DNA of 64,000 bases from Glycomyces sp. TRM65418 (GTDB lineage Bacteria > Actinomycetota > Actinomycetes > Mycobacteriales > Micromonosporaceae), in contig NZ_JAJFAX010000002.1 in the NCBI RefSeq assembly GCF_019710475.1, positions 496,001 through 560,000 of the forward strand, given 5' to 3'. The translations under genes and the position numbers were made by a program. The stretch's first letter is position 1, and every line of letters starts with the position of its first letter. The notes under the pieces are model-generated. The model had not been told where the DNA came from. It saw only the letters and a program-made list of their open reading frames with translations, and searched no databases. Shown piece after piece: positions 42,776 to 53,134 of this stretch.

Positions 42776-43258
42776 GTGTTGCGGATCGCGCATGAACTGG
42801 TCGAGGCGATGGTCGCGCACGCCCGGGCTGACCACCCCGACGAGGCGTGCGGCCTCATCGCGGGCCCCGAGGGCACGGGAGAGCCGAAGAGGCACATCCC
42901 GATGATCAACGCTGCCCGCTCCACCACCTTCTACGAGTTCGACGCGGAAGAGTGGAAGCAGGTCTACGACCAGATGTGGGACAACGACGAGGAAGTCGTC
43001 GTGGCCTACCACTCGCACACCCACACCGAGGCCTATCCCTCGCGTTCGGACACCGGGATCGCCTCGCAGCTGGGACTGCCCGGCGCCCACTACGTGCTCG
43101 TGACCACCCGCGACCCCGAGGTCGCCGAGGTGCGGTCCTTCCGGATCGCCGACGAGGTCGTCACCGAGGAGCCCATCGAGGTCACCGGCGCGCCCGAGGC
43201 GGTGCAGAGCTACAAGTTCGCCCACACCCCCGACTCGACGGTCTACGACTGTTCCTGA
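42776..43258 (+). CDS. mec: JAMM-type metallopeptidase Mec (CysO-cysteine hydrolase)
   Basis: 160 residues from GTG. Zn-dependent JAMM/MPN+ peptidase: Glu23 (DEACGLIAG) and the motif HSHTHTEAYPSRSD with His79, His81 and Asp92. In M. tuberculosis Mec releases cysteine from the CysO-cysteine adduct. The substrate carrier gene cysO and the synthase gene cysM follow directly. Because this CysO ends in Gly-Gly-Met, the enzyme may also trim the carrier before use. Confidence 0.92.
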   Translation: MLRIAHELVEAMVAHARADHPDEACGLIAGPEGTGEPKRHIPMINAARSTTFYEFDAEEWKQVYDQMWDNDEEVVVAYHSHTHTEAYPSRSDTGIASQLGLPGAHYVLVTTRDPEVAEVRSFRIADEVVTEEPIEVTGAPEAVQSYKFAHTPDSTVYDCS

Positions 43259-43363
43259 GTTTCCGCCGCTCTCCCGAGCGGTATTCGTCATGCGGCTTTT
43301 CAGCTGCGCGTCAGACAGATCCAGCGCCCCCGGCGGGCTGCACCACGTAGTAAAGGGAAAACC

Positions 43364-44612
<1,249 letters not shown>

Positions 44613-44647
44613 GCAGGTCGGGGCTTGCGAACGTAAGAAGAAGACGG

Positions 44648-44684
44648 GAACGGCCGGGCCGCGCGCGAACGCGGCCGGCCGTTC
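44648..44684 (+). terminator. terminator of cysO-cysM operon
   Basis: Stem of about 15 bp (GAACGGCCGG... with its complement, one bulged G) starting 36 nt after the cysM stop. Confidence 0.7.
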
Positions 44685-44907
44685 GTCGTCTGCGTGGAGC
44701 CCTCCCGGCCGAGCGAGGCGATCCTGGCCCCGAGGCGGCTGCAGGAGTCGGCGCCCCGCGGTCGGGTGCGGCGAGCGTCGGCACCCCGCGCACCAGGGCG
44801 CCCGCAGGGCCCGACCGCCCGTGGGCGCCGGGCGTCGGACGCCTCCGGCAAGCGTCCCGGTCGTTTGCCCGCTTCGGCGACGTGCACCGCACTCCTGCGG
44901 TGCGCTC

Positions 44908-44936
44908 CTGAGGCGTCCTCAGCGGGTTGCTAGCCT
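44908..44936 (+). promoter_or_regulatory. palindrome CTGAGG-CGT-CCTCAG and -10 box TAGCCT
   Basis: Perfect 6-bp inverted repeat with 3-bp spacer (44908-44922) sits where the -35 should be. The -10 TAGCCT (44931-44936) is 6 nt before ATG 44943. A regulator bound here would block polymerase. Confidence 0.5.
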
Positions 44937-44942
44937 GGCCGC

Positions 44943-45572
44943 ATGAGTTCCGGCAAGCTCCGCACCTTCGCGCTCGGCAAGGCCAAGAGCCTGCCCAGGC
45001 AGGGCGCGGCGCCGCAGACCGAAGCATGGCAAGTCGATGAGCCGCAAGCGAAAGCGAGCCCGAAGCGCTTCAGCCCGGCATCCTTGATCGGCCGTGTCAA
45101 ATCCGACGGGAACGCAGGTCCCGGCGCCGCTGCCGGCGCCAACGGGAGCGCAGGTCAGGCCGCCGCCGCTTCTTACGGCGCCGGCCGCAACGGCGGCTCC
45201 ACGCTGCACGCCGTCTCGCCGGACCTCGACGGCGCCTCGCTCAGCAGCGTCGTCGACACCGCCGCCGCCAACAGCAGCGCGTCCACGGCGCCCGAGCCGC
45301 CCGGGGTCCGGCTGCGCCGCCTCGCCGGCGTCGCGACCTGGGCGCTCGCGCTCGTCCTCGCCGGCGTCGTCTCCGCCATCGTCGGCCTCTTCCGGATCTT
45401 CGGCGACAGCCCGGGCTGGTTCACGCCCGCGTTCATCTCCTGCGGCGTGGTCGGCATGATGCTCGCGATGATGGCCTTCGCGACGGTCCGCTTCCGCGGC
45501 GTGCCCTGGATGTTCATGGCCGCCTCCTCGGTCACGCTCCTCGCCGCCTTCCTGATGCTGCGGCTCGCCTGA
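44943..45572 (+). CDS. small membrane protein of unknown function
   Basis: 209 residues. The first 120 residues are low-complexity (Ala/Gly/Ser/Asn) and hydrophilic. They are followed by three hydrophobic helices (VATWALALVLAGVVSAIVGL, FISCGVVGMMLAMMAF, MAASSVTLLAAFLMLRLA). No catalytic motif is seen; in particular no rhomboid GxSG. It occupies the place held by the rhomboid-type gene Rv1337 between cysM and murI in M. tuberculosis, but is not that protein. It is probably leaderless. Confidence 0.7.
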   Translation: MSSGKLRTFALGKAKSLPRQGAAPQTEAWQVDEPQAKASPKRFSPASLIGRVKSDGNAGPGAAAGANGSAGQAAAASYGAGRNGGSTLHAVSPDLDGASLSSVVDTAAANSSASTAPEPPGVRLRRLAGVATWALALVLAGVVSAIVGLFRIFGDSPGWFTPAFISCGVVGMMLAMMAFATVRFRGVPWMFMAASSVTLLAAFLMLRLA

Positions 45573-45816
45573 GCCCCGGCTCGGCGAGGACCGGTACGAC
45601 CCGGCCCGGCGCGATCGAGTCAAGCCTGCGAGCTGCGCCCGGACGTCCTTCCCGCCCTGGGCGGGCGCACAAGGAGATACTGCGGAACGACCGCGCGACC
45701 GGCCCGCCGCGGAGTGGCAGCAAAGCCGTTCGAGCGCTGTCCTTGTGGCGATCGCCACGCTGTCATTTTGACGACATTCCCGTGCCGAGCAGGGGCGTTC
45801 CATGCCCGTTTCGACG

Positions 45817-45822
45817 TACGCT
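45817..45822 (+). promoter_or_regulatory. -10 box (TACGCT) of murI
   Basis: TACGCT 8 nt before the ATG at 45831. It predicts a leader of at most one or two bases. Confidence 0.5.
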
Positions 45823-45830
45823 CGGAGCCC

Positions 45831-46634
45831 ATGAACGACGCGCCCATCGGGATCTTCGACTCCGGTGTCGGAGGCCTGACCGTCGCCAGGGCGATCAGCG
45901 AACTGCTGCCCGCCGAACGACTCGTCTACGTCGGCGACACCGCCCATGTCCCATACGGTCCCCGGTCCATCGCCGAGGTCCGCGAGTTCTCGCTCGACGT
46001 CTGCGACCATTTGGTCGAACAGGAGGTCAAAGCGCTGATGATCGCCTGCAACTCCGCCGCGGCGGCCAGCCTGGCCGACATCCGCGAGCGATACGACATC
46101 CCGGTCGTCGAGGTCATCAGGCCCGCCGTCCGCCGCGCGGTCGCCACGACGCGCACCGGCCGGGTCGGGGTCATCGGGACGGTCTCCACGATCTCCTCGG
46201 GCGCGTACTCGGACGCCTTCAACGCCGTCCCGAACGTCAAGGTGACCGCGGTCGCCTGCCCGGCGTTCGTGGATTTCGTGGAACGCGGTGTGACAACCGG
46301 CCGACAGCTCCTCGGGCTCGCCCAGGGGTACCTTGAGCCGCTACAGCAGTCCGACGTCGACACTGTGGTGTTGGGCTGCACCCACTATCCGCTGTTGTCG
46401 GGCCTCATCGGACTGGTGATGGGAGAGGACGTGACACTGGTGAACTCCGCGAGCGAGAGCGCGCGCGAACTCTACCGCGTGCTCACCGAGCACGACCTCC
46501 TGACCTCCCGCACCGAACCCGGCGAGCACCGCTTCCTCGCGACCGGCGACCCGGAGGCCTTCACCAGGACCTCCCGGCGGTTCCTCGGAAACCTGTTCCC
46601 GAACGCTGCGGCGGCCGTACTGGACAAGGTGTGA
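45831..46634 (+). CDS. murI: glutamate racemase
   Basis: 267 residues. It converts L- to D-glutamate for peptidoglycan. Landmarks: [32 protein letters not shown], and the two catalytic cysteines Cys73 (MIACNSAAA) and Cys183 ([10 protein letters not shown]). The start at [12 protein letters not shown] matches the family and fits the promoter. It is followed 6 bp later by the MBL gene, the same order as Rv1338-Rv1339. Confidence 0.96.
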   Translation: MNDAPIGIFDSGVGGLTVARAISELLPAERLVYVGDTAHVPYGPRSIAEVREFSLDVCDHLVEQEVKALMIACNSAAAASLADIRERYDIPVVEVIRPAVRRAVATTRTGRVGVIGTVSTISSGAYSDAFNAVPNVKVTAVACPAFVDFVERGVTTGRQLLGLAQGYLEPLQQSDVDTVVLGCTHYPLLSGLIGLVMGEDVTLVNSASESARELYRVLTEHDLLTSRTEPGEHRFLATGDPEAFTRTSRRFLGNLFPNAAAAVLDKV

Positions 46635-46640
46635 TCTGCC

Positions 46641-47399
46641 ATGAAACTGACGGTTATCGGATGCGCCGGTTCGTTCCCGGCACCCGACACCCCCTGCTCG
46701 GCCTACCTGGTCGAGGCGGGCGGGTACCGGCTGCTGATCGACTTCGGCACCGGATCGCTCGGTGAACTGCAGAAACACCTCGACCCGCATCTGATCGACG
46801 CGGTCATCGTCACCCATCTGCACGCCGACCACTTCTTCGACGCGTGCGCCTACGCCGTGATGCGCCGCTACGCCGCCGACGCGCCGAAGCACCCGCTGCC
46901 GCTGTACGGCCCGACCGGGGTCGCCGAGCGCATCGTCGCCGCCTACGGCGGGCAGGGCGAGCTGTGCCACCCGTCGATGCGCGACGTCTACGACTTCCAG
47001 GAGCTGAAGTCCGGCACGTTCGACCTCGGCCCGCTCACCGTCACGGTCGACCGCGTCGCCCACCCGGTGGAGACCTACGGCGTCCGCGTCGAGCACGCCG
47101 GGTCCTCGATGGCCTACACCTCCGACTCCGGGCCCTGCCAGGCGCTGGAATCGCTCGCGACGCATTGCGACCTGCTGCTCGCCGAAGCCTCCTACCTGGA
47201 GGGACGCGAGAATCCGAAGGACGTGCACCTCACCGGCAAGGAAGCGGGCGAGTACGCCACCAAGTCCGGGGCCGCCCGCCTGCTCCTGACCCACCTGGTC
47301 GAGCCGTGGAACTCGCGCGAGCAGACGCTCGCCGAAGCCCGGGCCGCCTACACCGGACCCGTCGAGATCGTCAGGCCCGGCCAGATCTACGAGTTCTGA
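46641..47399 (+). CDS. MBL fold hydrolase, Rv1339-like (cyclic nucleotide phosphodiesterase family)
   Basis: 252 residues, six bases after murI, so cotranscribed. The metal motif is VTHLHADHFFDAC; VDRVAHPVETYGVRVE and LLLAEASYLEG follow. The M. tuberculosis homologue in the same position (Rv1339) has been described as an atypical cAMP phosphodiesterase; others call the family RNase Z-like. The sequence cannot decide. RNase PH (rphA), which follows in mycobacteria, is absent here. Confidence 0.88.
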   Translation: MKLTVIGCAGSFPAPDTPCSAYLVEAGGYRLLIDFGTGSLGELQKHLDPHLIDAVIVTHLHADHFFDACAYAVMRRYAADAPKHPLPLYGPTGVAERIVAAYGGQGELCHPSMRDVYDFQELKSGTFDLGPLTVTVDRVAHPVETYGVRVEHAGSSMAYTSDSGPCQALESLATHCDLLLAEASYLEGRENPKDVHLTGKEAGEYATKSGAARLLLTHLVEPWNSREQTLAEARAAYTGPVEIVRPGQIYEF

Positions 47400-47400
47400 G

Positions 47401-47422
47401 CCGCGCCCGGCGACGGGCGCGG
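47401..47422 (+). terminator. terminator of murI operon
   Basis: Perfect 9-bp stem CCGCGCCCG-GCGA-CGGGCGCGG directly after the stop codon. Confidence 0.65.
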
Positions 47423-47606
47423 GACGAGGGACCGCCCGGCGAGACCCGGTCGCGATCCCGACCGGTCGAAACCGCCGCCCACGCGACCGCATCGGCCGAA
47501 ACGGCCCCCCGCACGAGACCGCGCCCTACTTTCCCGCATCGCCTCGTCCGGCCCCACGGCGTCGCGATTGGCACCTTCTCGGGATGCGGCTGTTGCACGG
47601 CCGCCG

Positions 47607-47612
47607 TAGCGT
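47607..47612 (+). promoter_or_regulatory. -10 box (TAGCGT) for leaderless DUF3352 message
   Basis: TANNNT box 6 nt before ATG 47619. Confidence 0.5.
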
Positions 47613-47618
47613 CAAAGG

Positions 47619-49424
47619 ATGTCGAGCGATGCCAACTCCTCCCCGTACTCCGGTGACGCCGGTCAGCCGCCGCAGTACCATCAGCAGCCGCCTCCCCAGG
47701 CGTACCAGCCGCCGCCCCCGCAGGGCGCCTACGAGCCCCAGCCGTATGTGGAGCCGGGCTCCCCGTCCGGCGCGGGCGGCCAGCCGCCGTACCTGCCGCC
47801 GGGCGCGTACGTCCCGTCCCCGATGCCGCCCGCCGGCCGCGGGCGCGGCCCCAACATCGCGATCGCCGCGATCCTCTCCGTGGTCCTCCTCGCCGCCGTC
47901 GGCGCGGTCGTCCTCTTCAAGTTCATCCTGGTCAGCGGACCCGACCCGGCCGAGAGCCTCCCCTCCTCCGCGTCGATGTACATGGAGGTCAACCTCGACC
48001 CCTCCTTCGACCAGACCCCCAAGCTCCTCGACCACCTCGGCAAGTTCGAGGACCTGGACTACGACTCCACCGACGACATGCTCGCCGACCTCCTGGAGGA
48101 GTCCGGCCTCGAAGGCGTCGACGCCGAAGAGGACCTCTCCTCCTGGCTCGGCACGCGCCACGGCCTCGCCATGTGGGAGCACGACGACCAGCCGTACGCC
48201 GTGATCAGCCTCGCCAGCACCGACGCGAACGCCGCCGAGGACGGCCTCGCCACGATCCGCACCGCCGCCGGGGCCGAAGAGGACCAGATGGCCTACACCG
48301 TCGAGGACGACCACGTCCTCATGGTCGTGGGCGAGACCGGCGCCGCCGCCGCGCTCGACGCCGCCGAGAGCGAGGCCGGCTCCGAGCCGCTCGCCGCCTC
48401 GCAGTCCTATGAGGACGCGCGCGCCTGGCTCGACGGCGACCAGCTCGTCACGTACTGGGTCGACATGGACGCCGTCGCCGAGTTCGAGGAACTCGCCGGC
48501 GACGACGAGGCGGAGGCCTTCCTGGACTTCTACTCAGGACAGATGATCCTCGGCCTCTCCGCGTTCGACGACGGCTTCGAAGTGAACTACCGGCTCTTCA
48601 ACGGGCAGGACGACCCGTGGTCCGGCTCCGAGGACCTCATGGCCTCCATGGGCGGCCTCCCCGCCTCCGACTTCGCCGCCACCGCCTACGTCCCCGAGAA
48701 CCTCCCCGATGTCGTGAACGAATGGACGACGCTCTTCGAGGACTTCTACGGCGACGAGGAGGCCGCCGCCGAGCCCGCCGTGGCCGAGCCGCTGACCGAC
48801 GCCGAATACGCCGAGTACCTCGAACTCTCGGACGGCTACTACGGCGGCACCCTCAGCGTCGAGGACGAGGCCCGCTACATGGAACTCGACGAGCGCTACT
48901 GGACGTACGGCACCGAGGACGAACCCGCCGGGTACCCCGATGACACCGACTACGGACCCGACTTCGCGGAGATCGAGGCCCAGATCAACGAGGCCGCCGA
49001 CCTCCTCGCCGGATCCAGCCTCGCCTTCGCCGGGAACTTCGACGCCGAACAGGACGTCGACCCCGACTCGCTGTTCTTCTCGGCGCACCTCGCCGAGGAC
49101 CGCGCGCAGGAACTCGAAGACATGATCGACGAGTGGTCCGACGACGCAGCCCTTCCCGAAGGCGCCGAAGCGGACGGTTCCGAGTTCTCGTACACCGGCT
49201 CCGCAGTCGCCTCGGAGCCGCTCTCGGACGACGACCGCTTCAGCGACTTCGCCGACGTCGCCCCGAGTTCGACCGCGCTCGCGGTCTGGTTCGACCTGGC
49301 CGCCGCCGCAGAGGCTCACCCGGACGACTTCGAGGGCGCCGAGCCGCTCTCGGCTCTCGCCTGGGCGCACGGGAGCGAGGACGGCGACGGCACCGGCGTC
49401 GTCCGCCTCTACCTCAAGGATTAA
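47619..49424 (+). CDS. DUF3352-like membrane-anchored acidic protein
   Basis: 601 residues. The cytoplasmic N-terminus (1-75) is rich in Pro, Gln and Tyr. One transmembrane helix (about 78-104, IAIAAILSVVLLAAVGAVVL) precedes a long, very acidic outside domain. ASMYMEVNLDPSFDQTPKLL and GTRHGLAMWEHDDQPYAVIS are typical of DUF3352, whose role is unknown. A Tyr/Glu/Asp-rich segment around 390-450 (LTDAEYAEYLELSDGYYGG) is repetitive. Transcribed alone or with dgt 39 bp downstream, although dgt has its own -10. Confidence 0.78.
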   Translation: MSSDANSSPYSGDAGQPPQYHQQPPPQAYQPPPPQGAYEPQPYVEPGSPSGAGGQPPYLPPGAYVPSPMPPAGRGRGPNIAIAAILSVVLLAAVGAVVLFKFILVSGPDPAESLPSSASMYMEVNLDPSFDQTPKLLDHLGKFEDLDYDSTDDMLADLLEESGLEGVDAEEDLSSWLGTRHGLAMWEHDDQPYAVISLASTDANAAEDGLATIRTAAGAEEDQMAYTVEDDHVLMVVGETGAAAALDAAESEAGSEPLAASQSYEDARAWLDGDQLVTYWVDMDAVAEFEELAGDDEAEAFLDFYSGQMILGLSAFDDGFEVNYRLFNGQDDPWSGSEDLMASMGGLPASDFAATAYVPENLPDVVNEWTTLFEDFYGDEEAAAEPAVAEPLTDAEYAEYLELSDGYYGGTLSVEDEARYMELDERYWTYGTEDEPAGYPDDTDYGPDFAEIEAQINEAADLLAGSSLAFAGNFDAEQDVDPDSLFFSAHLAEDRAQELEDMIDEWSDDAALPEGAEADGSEFSYTGSAVASEPLSDDDRFSDFADVAPSSTALAVWFDLAAAAEAHPDDFEGAEPLSALAWAHGSEDGDGTGVVRLYLKD

Positions 49425-49450
49425 CCGCTGAACGACGGGATCGGTCGCGC

Positions 49451-49456
49451 TAGGCT
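49451..49456 (+). promoter_or_regulatory. -10 box (TAGGCT) for leaderless dgt message
   Basis: TAGGCT 7 nt before GTG 49464; no ribosome site. Confidence 0.55.
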
Positions 49457-49463
49457 CGATGGC

Positions 49464-50705
49464 GTGACCGATCCCGTCCCGCATTCCCGCGAGGCGCACG
49501 CGCCCGCCGAGGAGCGGTTGGTCGCGGAACCCGACTCGGTCCGCACCCCGTTCCAGCGCGACCGCGCCCGCATCCTGCACTCGGCCGGCTTCCGCCGCCT
49601 CGCCGACAAGACCCAGGTCCACACCGCCGGCACCGACGACTTCCTGCGCACCAGGCTCACCCACTCGCTCGAGGTCGCGCAGATCTCCCGCGAGATGGGC
49701 TCGGCCCTCGGCTGCGACGCCGACGTGGTCGACGTCGCCGGGCTCGCCCACGACCTCGGCCACCCCCCGTTCGGGCACAACGGCGAGGACGCGCTCCACG
49801 AGGTCGCCGGGCCGTGCGGCGGCTTCGAAGGCAACGCCCAGACGCTGCGCGTCGTCAGCCGTCTGGAAGCGAAGGTCCTCGACGCCGAGGGGCGCTCGGT
49901 CGGCCTCAACCTGACCCGCGCCTCGCTCGACGCGATGTGCAAGTACCCGTGGAGCGCGACGGTGGGGAAGCGGAAGTTCGGCGTCTACGAGGACGACCGG
50001 ACGGTCTTCGACTGGATGCGCGACGGCGCCCCCGAAGGCGTGAAATGCCTGGAGGCCCAGGTCATGGACTGGTCCGACGACGTGGCCTACTCGGTCCACG
50101 ACGTCGAGGACGGCCTGTACGGCGGCTATATCGACCTCGCGCGGCTCATGGACGACGCGGAGGAGCAGGCCGCGGTCTGCGAAGCGGTGCGGGGCCGCTA
50201 CGCCGACGAATCGGCCGCGGCGCTGTGCGAGGCGCTGAAGGATCTCCTGCGCGACCCGGTCATGAAGAGCCTGCACGACTACGACGGTTCGCTCGGCGCC
50301 CAGGTGGCGCTGAAGAACTTCACCTCGACCATGGTGGGCCGCTTCGTGAACGCCGCCGCCAAGGCCACCGAGGAGCGGTTCGGCGACGGGCGCCTGCGCC
50401 GCTACGGCGCCGACCTCGTCGTGCCCGAGACCGAGCGGATCCAGTGCGCCCTGCTCAAGGGCATCGCCTGGCGCTACGTGATGCGCCCGCGCACCGACGA
50501 GTCCTGGTACACGCGCCAGCGCGAGATCCTGCAGGACCTGGTGTCCGTGCTGTGCGACCGCGGTCCGGAGGCCATGGAGCCCGTGTTCGCCGAGGCCTGG
50601 CACCGCGCGGGCGACGACGCCGCGAAGGTCCGCGTCGCGATCGACCAGGTCGCGTCCCTGACGGACGCCTCGGCGGAAGCCTGGCACCGGCGGCTCACCG
50701 CTTGA
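49464..50705 (+). CDS. dgt: deoxyguanosinetriphosphate triphosphohydrolase
   Basis: 413 residues from GTG. HD-domain dNTPase that splits dGTP into deoxyguanosine and triphosphate. Landmarks: PFQRDRARILHSAGFRRLAD, THSLEVAQISREMG (metal His), and the HD motif GLAHDLGHPPFGHNGED. WSDDVAYSVHDVEDGL holds the last metal Asp. C-terminal helices are intact and the length is normal. Confidence 0.94.
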   Translation: MTDPVPHSREAHAPAEERLVAEPDSVRTPFQRDRARILHSAGFRRLADKTQVHTAGTDDFLRTRLTHSLEVAQISREMGSALGCDADVVDVAGLAHDLGHPPFGHNGEDALHEVAGPCGGFEGNAQTLRVVSRLEAKVLDAEGRSVGLNLTRASLDAMCKYPWSATVGKRKFGVYEDDRTVFDWMRDGAPEGVKCLEAQVMDWSDDVAYSVHDVEDGLYGGYIDLARLMDDAEEQAAVCEAVRGRYADESAAALCEALKDLLRDPVMKSLHDYDGSLGAQVALKNFTSTMVGRFVNAAAKATEERFGDGRLRRYGADLVVPETERIQCALLKGIAWRYVMRPRTDESWYTRQREILQDLVSVLCDRGPEAMEPVFAEAWHRAGDDAAKVRVAIDQVASLTDASAEAWHRRLTA

Positions 50706-50751
50706 CCGCGAGAAAAGCTGCTCGCTCTGGCGTGTCCTCCACGGCTCTGGC

Positions 50752-50802
50752 TACACTCGTATGTACATTCGGTGGCATGGTATACACCAAAGGAGGTGCG
50801 CA
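50752..50802 (+). promoter_or_regulatory. vapBC promoter/operator region
   Basis: TACACT (50752-50757) is a possible -10. An imperfect inverted pair TGTACA...TATACA (50763-50786), a likely VapBC binding site, follows. AAAGGAGGTG before vapB is a strong ribosome site. Confidence 0.45.
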
Positions 50803-51018
50803 ATGACCCGCACCATGATCGACCTCGACGACGACCTGCTCGCTGAAGTGAGCAAAGCGCTCGGCACCTCGACCAAGAAGGAGACCGTCAACACCGCGCT
50901 GCGCGAGGTCCTGGAGACCCGTCGCCGGGCGATGGCGCTGACCAGGCTCCGTGCGATGGTCGCCGATGGGGCGATCGATTCGGAGTTCCTCATGGACAAG
51001 AAGAATTATCGTCCATGA
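50803..51018 (+). CDS. vapB: type II antitoxin, VapB family
   Basis: 71 residues, AAAGGAGGTG 6 nt before the ATG. The ribbon-helix-helix N-terminus is MTRTMIDLDDDLLAEVSKAL with ETVNTALREVLETRRR; the C-terminal tail wraps the toxin. It overlaps vapC by ATGA. The pair probably represses its own promoter. Confidence 0.92.
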   Translation: MTRTMIDLDDDLLAEVSKALGTSTKKETVNTALREVLETRRRAMALTRLRAMVADGAIDSEFLMDKKNYRP

Positions 51019-51434
51019 GCCCGGCTCGATTCCTCATCGACACGAGCGTATTGACGAGGTTGCTTCTCGCAGACGGAGAGAATCACGGATGGGACCGCGC
51101 CGCCGAGGCCGGTCTCATCGCATTGTGCTCCCCAGTTGAACTGGAATATCTGCGGACGGCGAGGTCCAAGGAGCATGGGCGGGAAATCGAGCAGATCTTC
51201 CTCGACCTGTTCGGCTGGGTTTCCGCTGACGAGCGCATGTTCCGTCGAGCTCGCGAAGTGCAACGCGAACTCCTATGGCGCGGCGAACACCGCGGGTCGA
51301 GTCCGGTGGACCTGCTCATCGCCGCGACTGCGGAACTCAATGATCTGACGTTGCTGCACCTCGACAACGATTTCGAATGCATCGCCAGGGTCACCGGACA
51401 GCCGATGGAGCGGTTCGGACCACCCCGCACCTAG
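51015..51434 (+). CDS. vapC: type II toxin VapC, PIN-domain ribonuclease
   Basis: 139 residues. The PIN fold carries four acidic metal residues: Asp9 (LIDTSV), Glu42 (VELEYLR), Asp99 (SPVDLLIAATA) and Asp117/Asp119 (HLDNDFE). VapC toxins cut tRNA or rRNA at specific sites; the target is unknown here. All active-site residues are intact, so it is likely active and held by VapB. The codons are somewhat less GC-rich than the flanks. Confidence 0.93.
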   Translation: MSPARFLIDTSVLTRLLLADGENHGWDRAAEAGLIALCSPVELEYLRTARSKEHGREIEQIFLDLFGWVSADERMFRRAREVQRELLWRGEHRGSSPVDLLIAATAELNDLTLLHLDNDFECIARVTGQPMERFGPPRT

Positions 51435-51490
51435 GGCGAGTTTCGAGCATCCCGACGGCCGCTATCCATGTGTCCGCTCGCTTCGCTGTC

Positions 51491-51526
51491 GGCCCTTCCG
51501 ATACCACCGGTATCGGGAGGGCCTTT
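51491..51526. terminator. terminator between vapC and trmB
   Basis: 15-bp stem GGCCCTTCCGATACC with its complement (one G-U), 3-nt loop, then TTT. Convergent genes. Confidence 0.75.
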
Positions 51527-51592
51527 CGCGGCCTCGGCTCTGCTCATTGACGGTTCGTAAGCAGCCTGAGCACGCCCTAGTCGGAGTAGCGA

Positions 51593-52282
51593 TCAGCGCT
51601 TGCGGAAGACCAGGTCCGCGATGGGGCGGTCCTCCTTGATGCCGCGGCGCTCGAACTTGGTCATCGGGCGGTGGTCCGGGCGCGGGGCGTAGCCCTCGGC
51701 GGTGTTCGCGAAGGCCGGTTCGGCGGTGAGGACTTCCAGCATCTGCTCGGCGTAGTCGGCGATGTCGGTGGCGCAGTGGATGACCCCGCCGGAGCGCAGC
51801 AGGCCGGCCATCGTCCGCACGTGCTCGGTCTGGATGATGCGGCGCTTGTGATGGCGCTTCTTCGGCCACGGATCGGGGAAGTACACCCGGATCTCGTCCA
51901 GCGACTCCGGCGCGATCCCGTGCCACATCAGCGGCAGCGCGTCGCCCTGGTAGACGCGCAGATTGTCGAGCCCGCGGTCTTCGGCGCGGCTCATGAGGTC
52001 GGCGATGCCCTGGGGGTAGACCTCAACGGCGAGGAGGTCCCGGTCGCGGTCGGCGTCGCACATGGCCGCGGCGGCCTCGCCGTTGCCGGAGCCGATCTCC
52101 AGGATCACCGGGGCCGTGCGGCCGAACAGCTTCGCGAAGTCGATCCTGCCGTCCTCGGGCTGCCACTCCATGCCGTAGCGCGGCCACAGGCGCGCGAAGG
52201 CCTCGTCGTGGCGGGGCTTGTTGCGGCCCTGGCGGAAGTTGAACGTCAGGATATGGCGGTGCTGCGGTTCCTCATCAGGCAT
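51593..52282 (-). CDS. trmB: tRNA (guanine-N7-)-methyltransferase
   Basis: 229 residues. It makes m7G46 in tRNA using S-adenosylmethionine. Landmarks: the SAM loop ILEIGSGNGEAAAAM, the family signature VYFPDPWPKKRHHKRR, and the C-terminal MTKFERRGIKEDRPIADLVF. A TAAACT box 9 nt before the ATG suggests a nearly leaderless message. Confidence 0.95.
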   Translation of the reverse strand: MPDEEPQHRHILTFNFRQGRNKPRHDEAFARLWPRYGMEWQPEDGRIDFAKLFGRTAPVILEIGSGNGEAAAAMCDADRDRDLLAVEVYPQGIADLMSRAEDRGLDNLRVYQGDALPLMWHGIAPESLDEIRVYFPDPWPKKRHHKRRIIQTEHVRTMAGLLRSGGVIHCATDIADYAEQMLEVLTAEPAFANTAEGYAPRPDHRPMTKFERRGIKEDRPIADLVFRKR

Positions 52283-52321
52283 AACCGGGCAAGTTTAGCC
52301 GCAGCCCGACGGTGGCCGGTG

Positions 52322-53134
52322 TCAGCGTTCGAGTTTCGCCGGGGCCTCGTAGGAGCGCCCGCGCACGCCCGCGGGGCCGTCGGGCCGCCTCGGGTCGGGA
52401 CGCGGCGGCGGCGAGGGCTCCTCGTCCATGGTGCCGTTCTCGAACAGGTACGACTCGCGGGGCTCGCCCTCGGCGTCGTCGCCGTCGGGCTGCTCCGGGA
52501 CGTACGTGGGCGGTCCGGCCTCTTCGTGCTCGGGCTCGGCCGTGATCATCGCCTTGGGCCTGCGCGGCGCGCGGCGCAGCCGCTTGGCGCGTTCGCGCAG
52601 GAAGTAGACGTAGCCCCCGAGGGCCAGCAGCGCCACGCCCGCGCCGACCCAGAAGCCCGGTCCGCCGATCGCGACGCCGACGAGTTCGAGCACGGTGAGG
52701 GCGATGAGCACGTAGAGGACGCGGCGGTGGCGCCGCCGCCACCACTCGGCTCGCATCTGCCGGAGCCTGGCCTGCTCGTGCATCTCGGGGTCCTCGCCGG
52801 TCAACGACTGGTCGGTCTCCAACCGTACCGAGTCCCCGCGGCGACCGCCGCGGCGCTCCCACCCGCGTGACTTCCCCTGTGCCGGAACGGCTTGGCCCTC
52901 CATCATCTCGTCGATCGATATGTCGGATTCATCCGCATCCGCAGGGTCGAGCGCGACCGTGGGATGCGAGGCCGGCCGGGAAGGGCGGTGGCGCTCGCGC
53001 GCGAGCACGCGCGCGTCCGAGGAGGACCGGTCGGCGATCATGCGCTCGTCCGGGTCGTATCGGCGCACCAGCGCCGGGGTCAGGGCCAGCAGGGCCGTGG
53101 CGGCCAAGAGCGCCAACAGAACCGATGCGGGCAT
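52322..53134 (-). CDS. membrane protein, possibly SepX/GlpR-like divisome protein
   Basis: 270 residues, GGGAGGTGA before the ATG. The N-terminal helix (MPASVLLALLAATALLALTP) is followed by a long Arg/Ser/Asp-rich cytoplasmic part. Then come a basic stretch (AEWWRRRHRR), two helices (VLYVLIALTVLELVGVAIG, FWVGAGVALLALGGYVYFL) and a Pro/Glu-rich tail. This topology and the RRxRRVL junction resemble the actinobacterial SepX/GlpR cell-division protein. Similarity is in layout more than in sequence, so the name is tentative. Confidence 0.6.
   Translation of the reverse strand: MPASVLLALLAATALLALTPALVRRYDPDERMIADRSSSDARVLARERHRPSRPASHPTVALDPADADESDISIDEMMEGQAVPAQGKSRGWERRGGRRGDSVRLETDQSLTGEDPEMHEQARLRQMRAEWWRRRHRRVLYVLIALTVLELVGVAIGGPGFWVGAGVALLALGGYVYFLRERAKRLRRAPRRPKAMITAEPEHEEAGPPTYVPEQPDGDDAEGEPRESYLFENGTMDEEPSPPPRPDPRRPDGPAGVRGRSYEAPAKLER

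Larger units (their letters stand above)
44613..44942. other. intergenic stretch with terminator and operator-like palindromes
   Basis: 330 bp without a gene. Contains the cysM terminator, a perfect 8-bp hairpin GCACCGCA-CTCC-TGCGGTGC (44884-44903), and the promoter listed next. Confidence 0.6.

Noticed and set aside
43259-43363. SAM or other sulfur-related riboswitch before cysO
   Set aside because: The 105-bp leader lacks recognisable conserved stems of the known SAM or cysteine-related elements.
51435-51592. tRNA gene between vapC and trmB
   Set aside because: The strong stem there is a simple terminator hairpin; no cloverleaf arms or T-loop were found.
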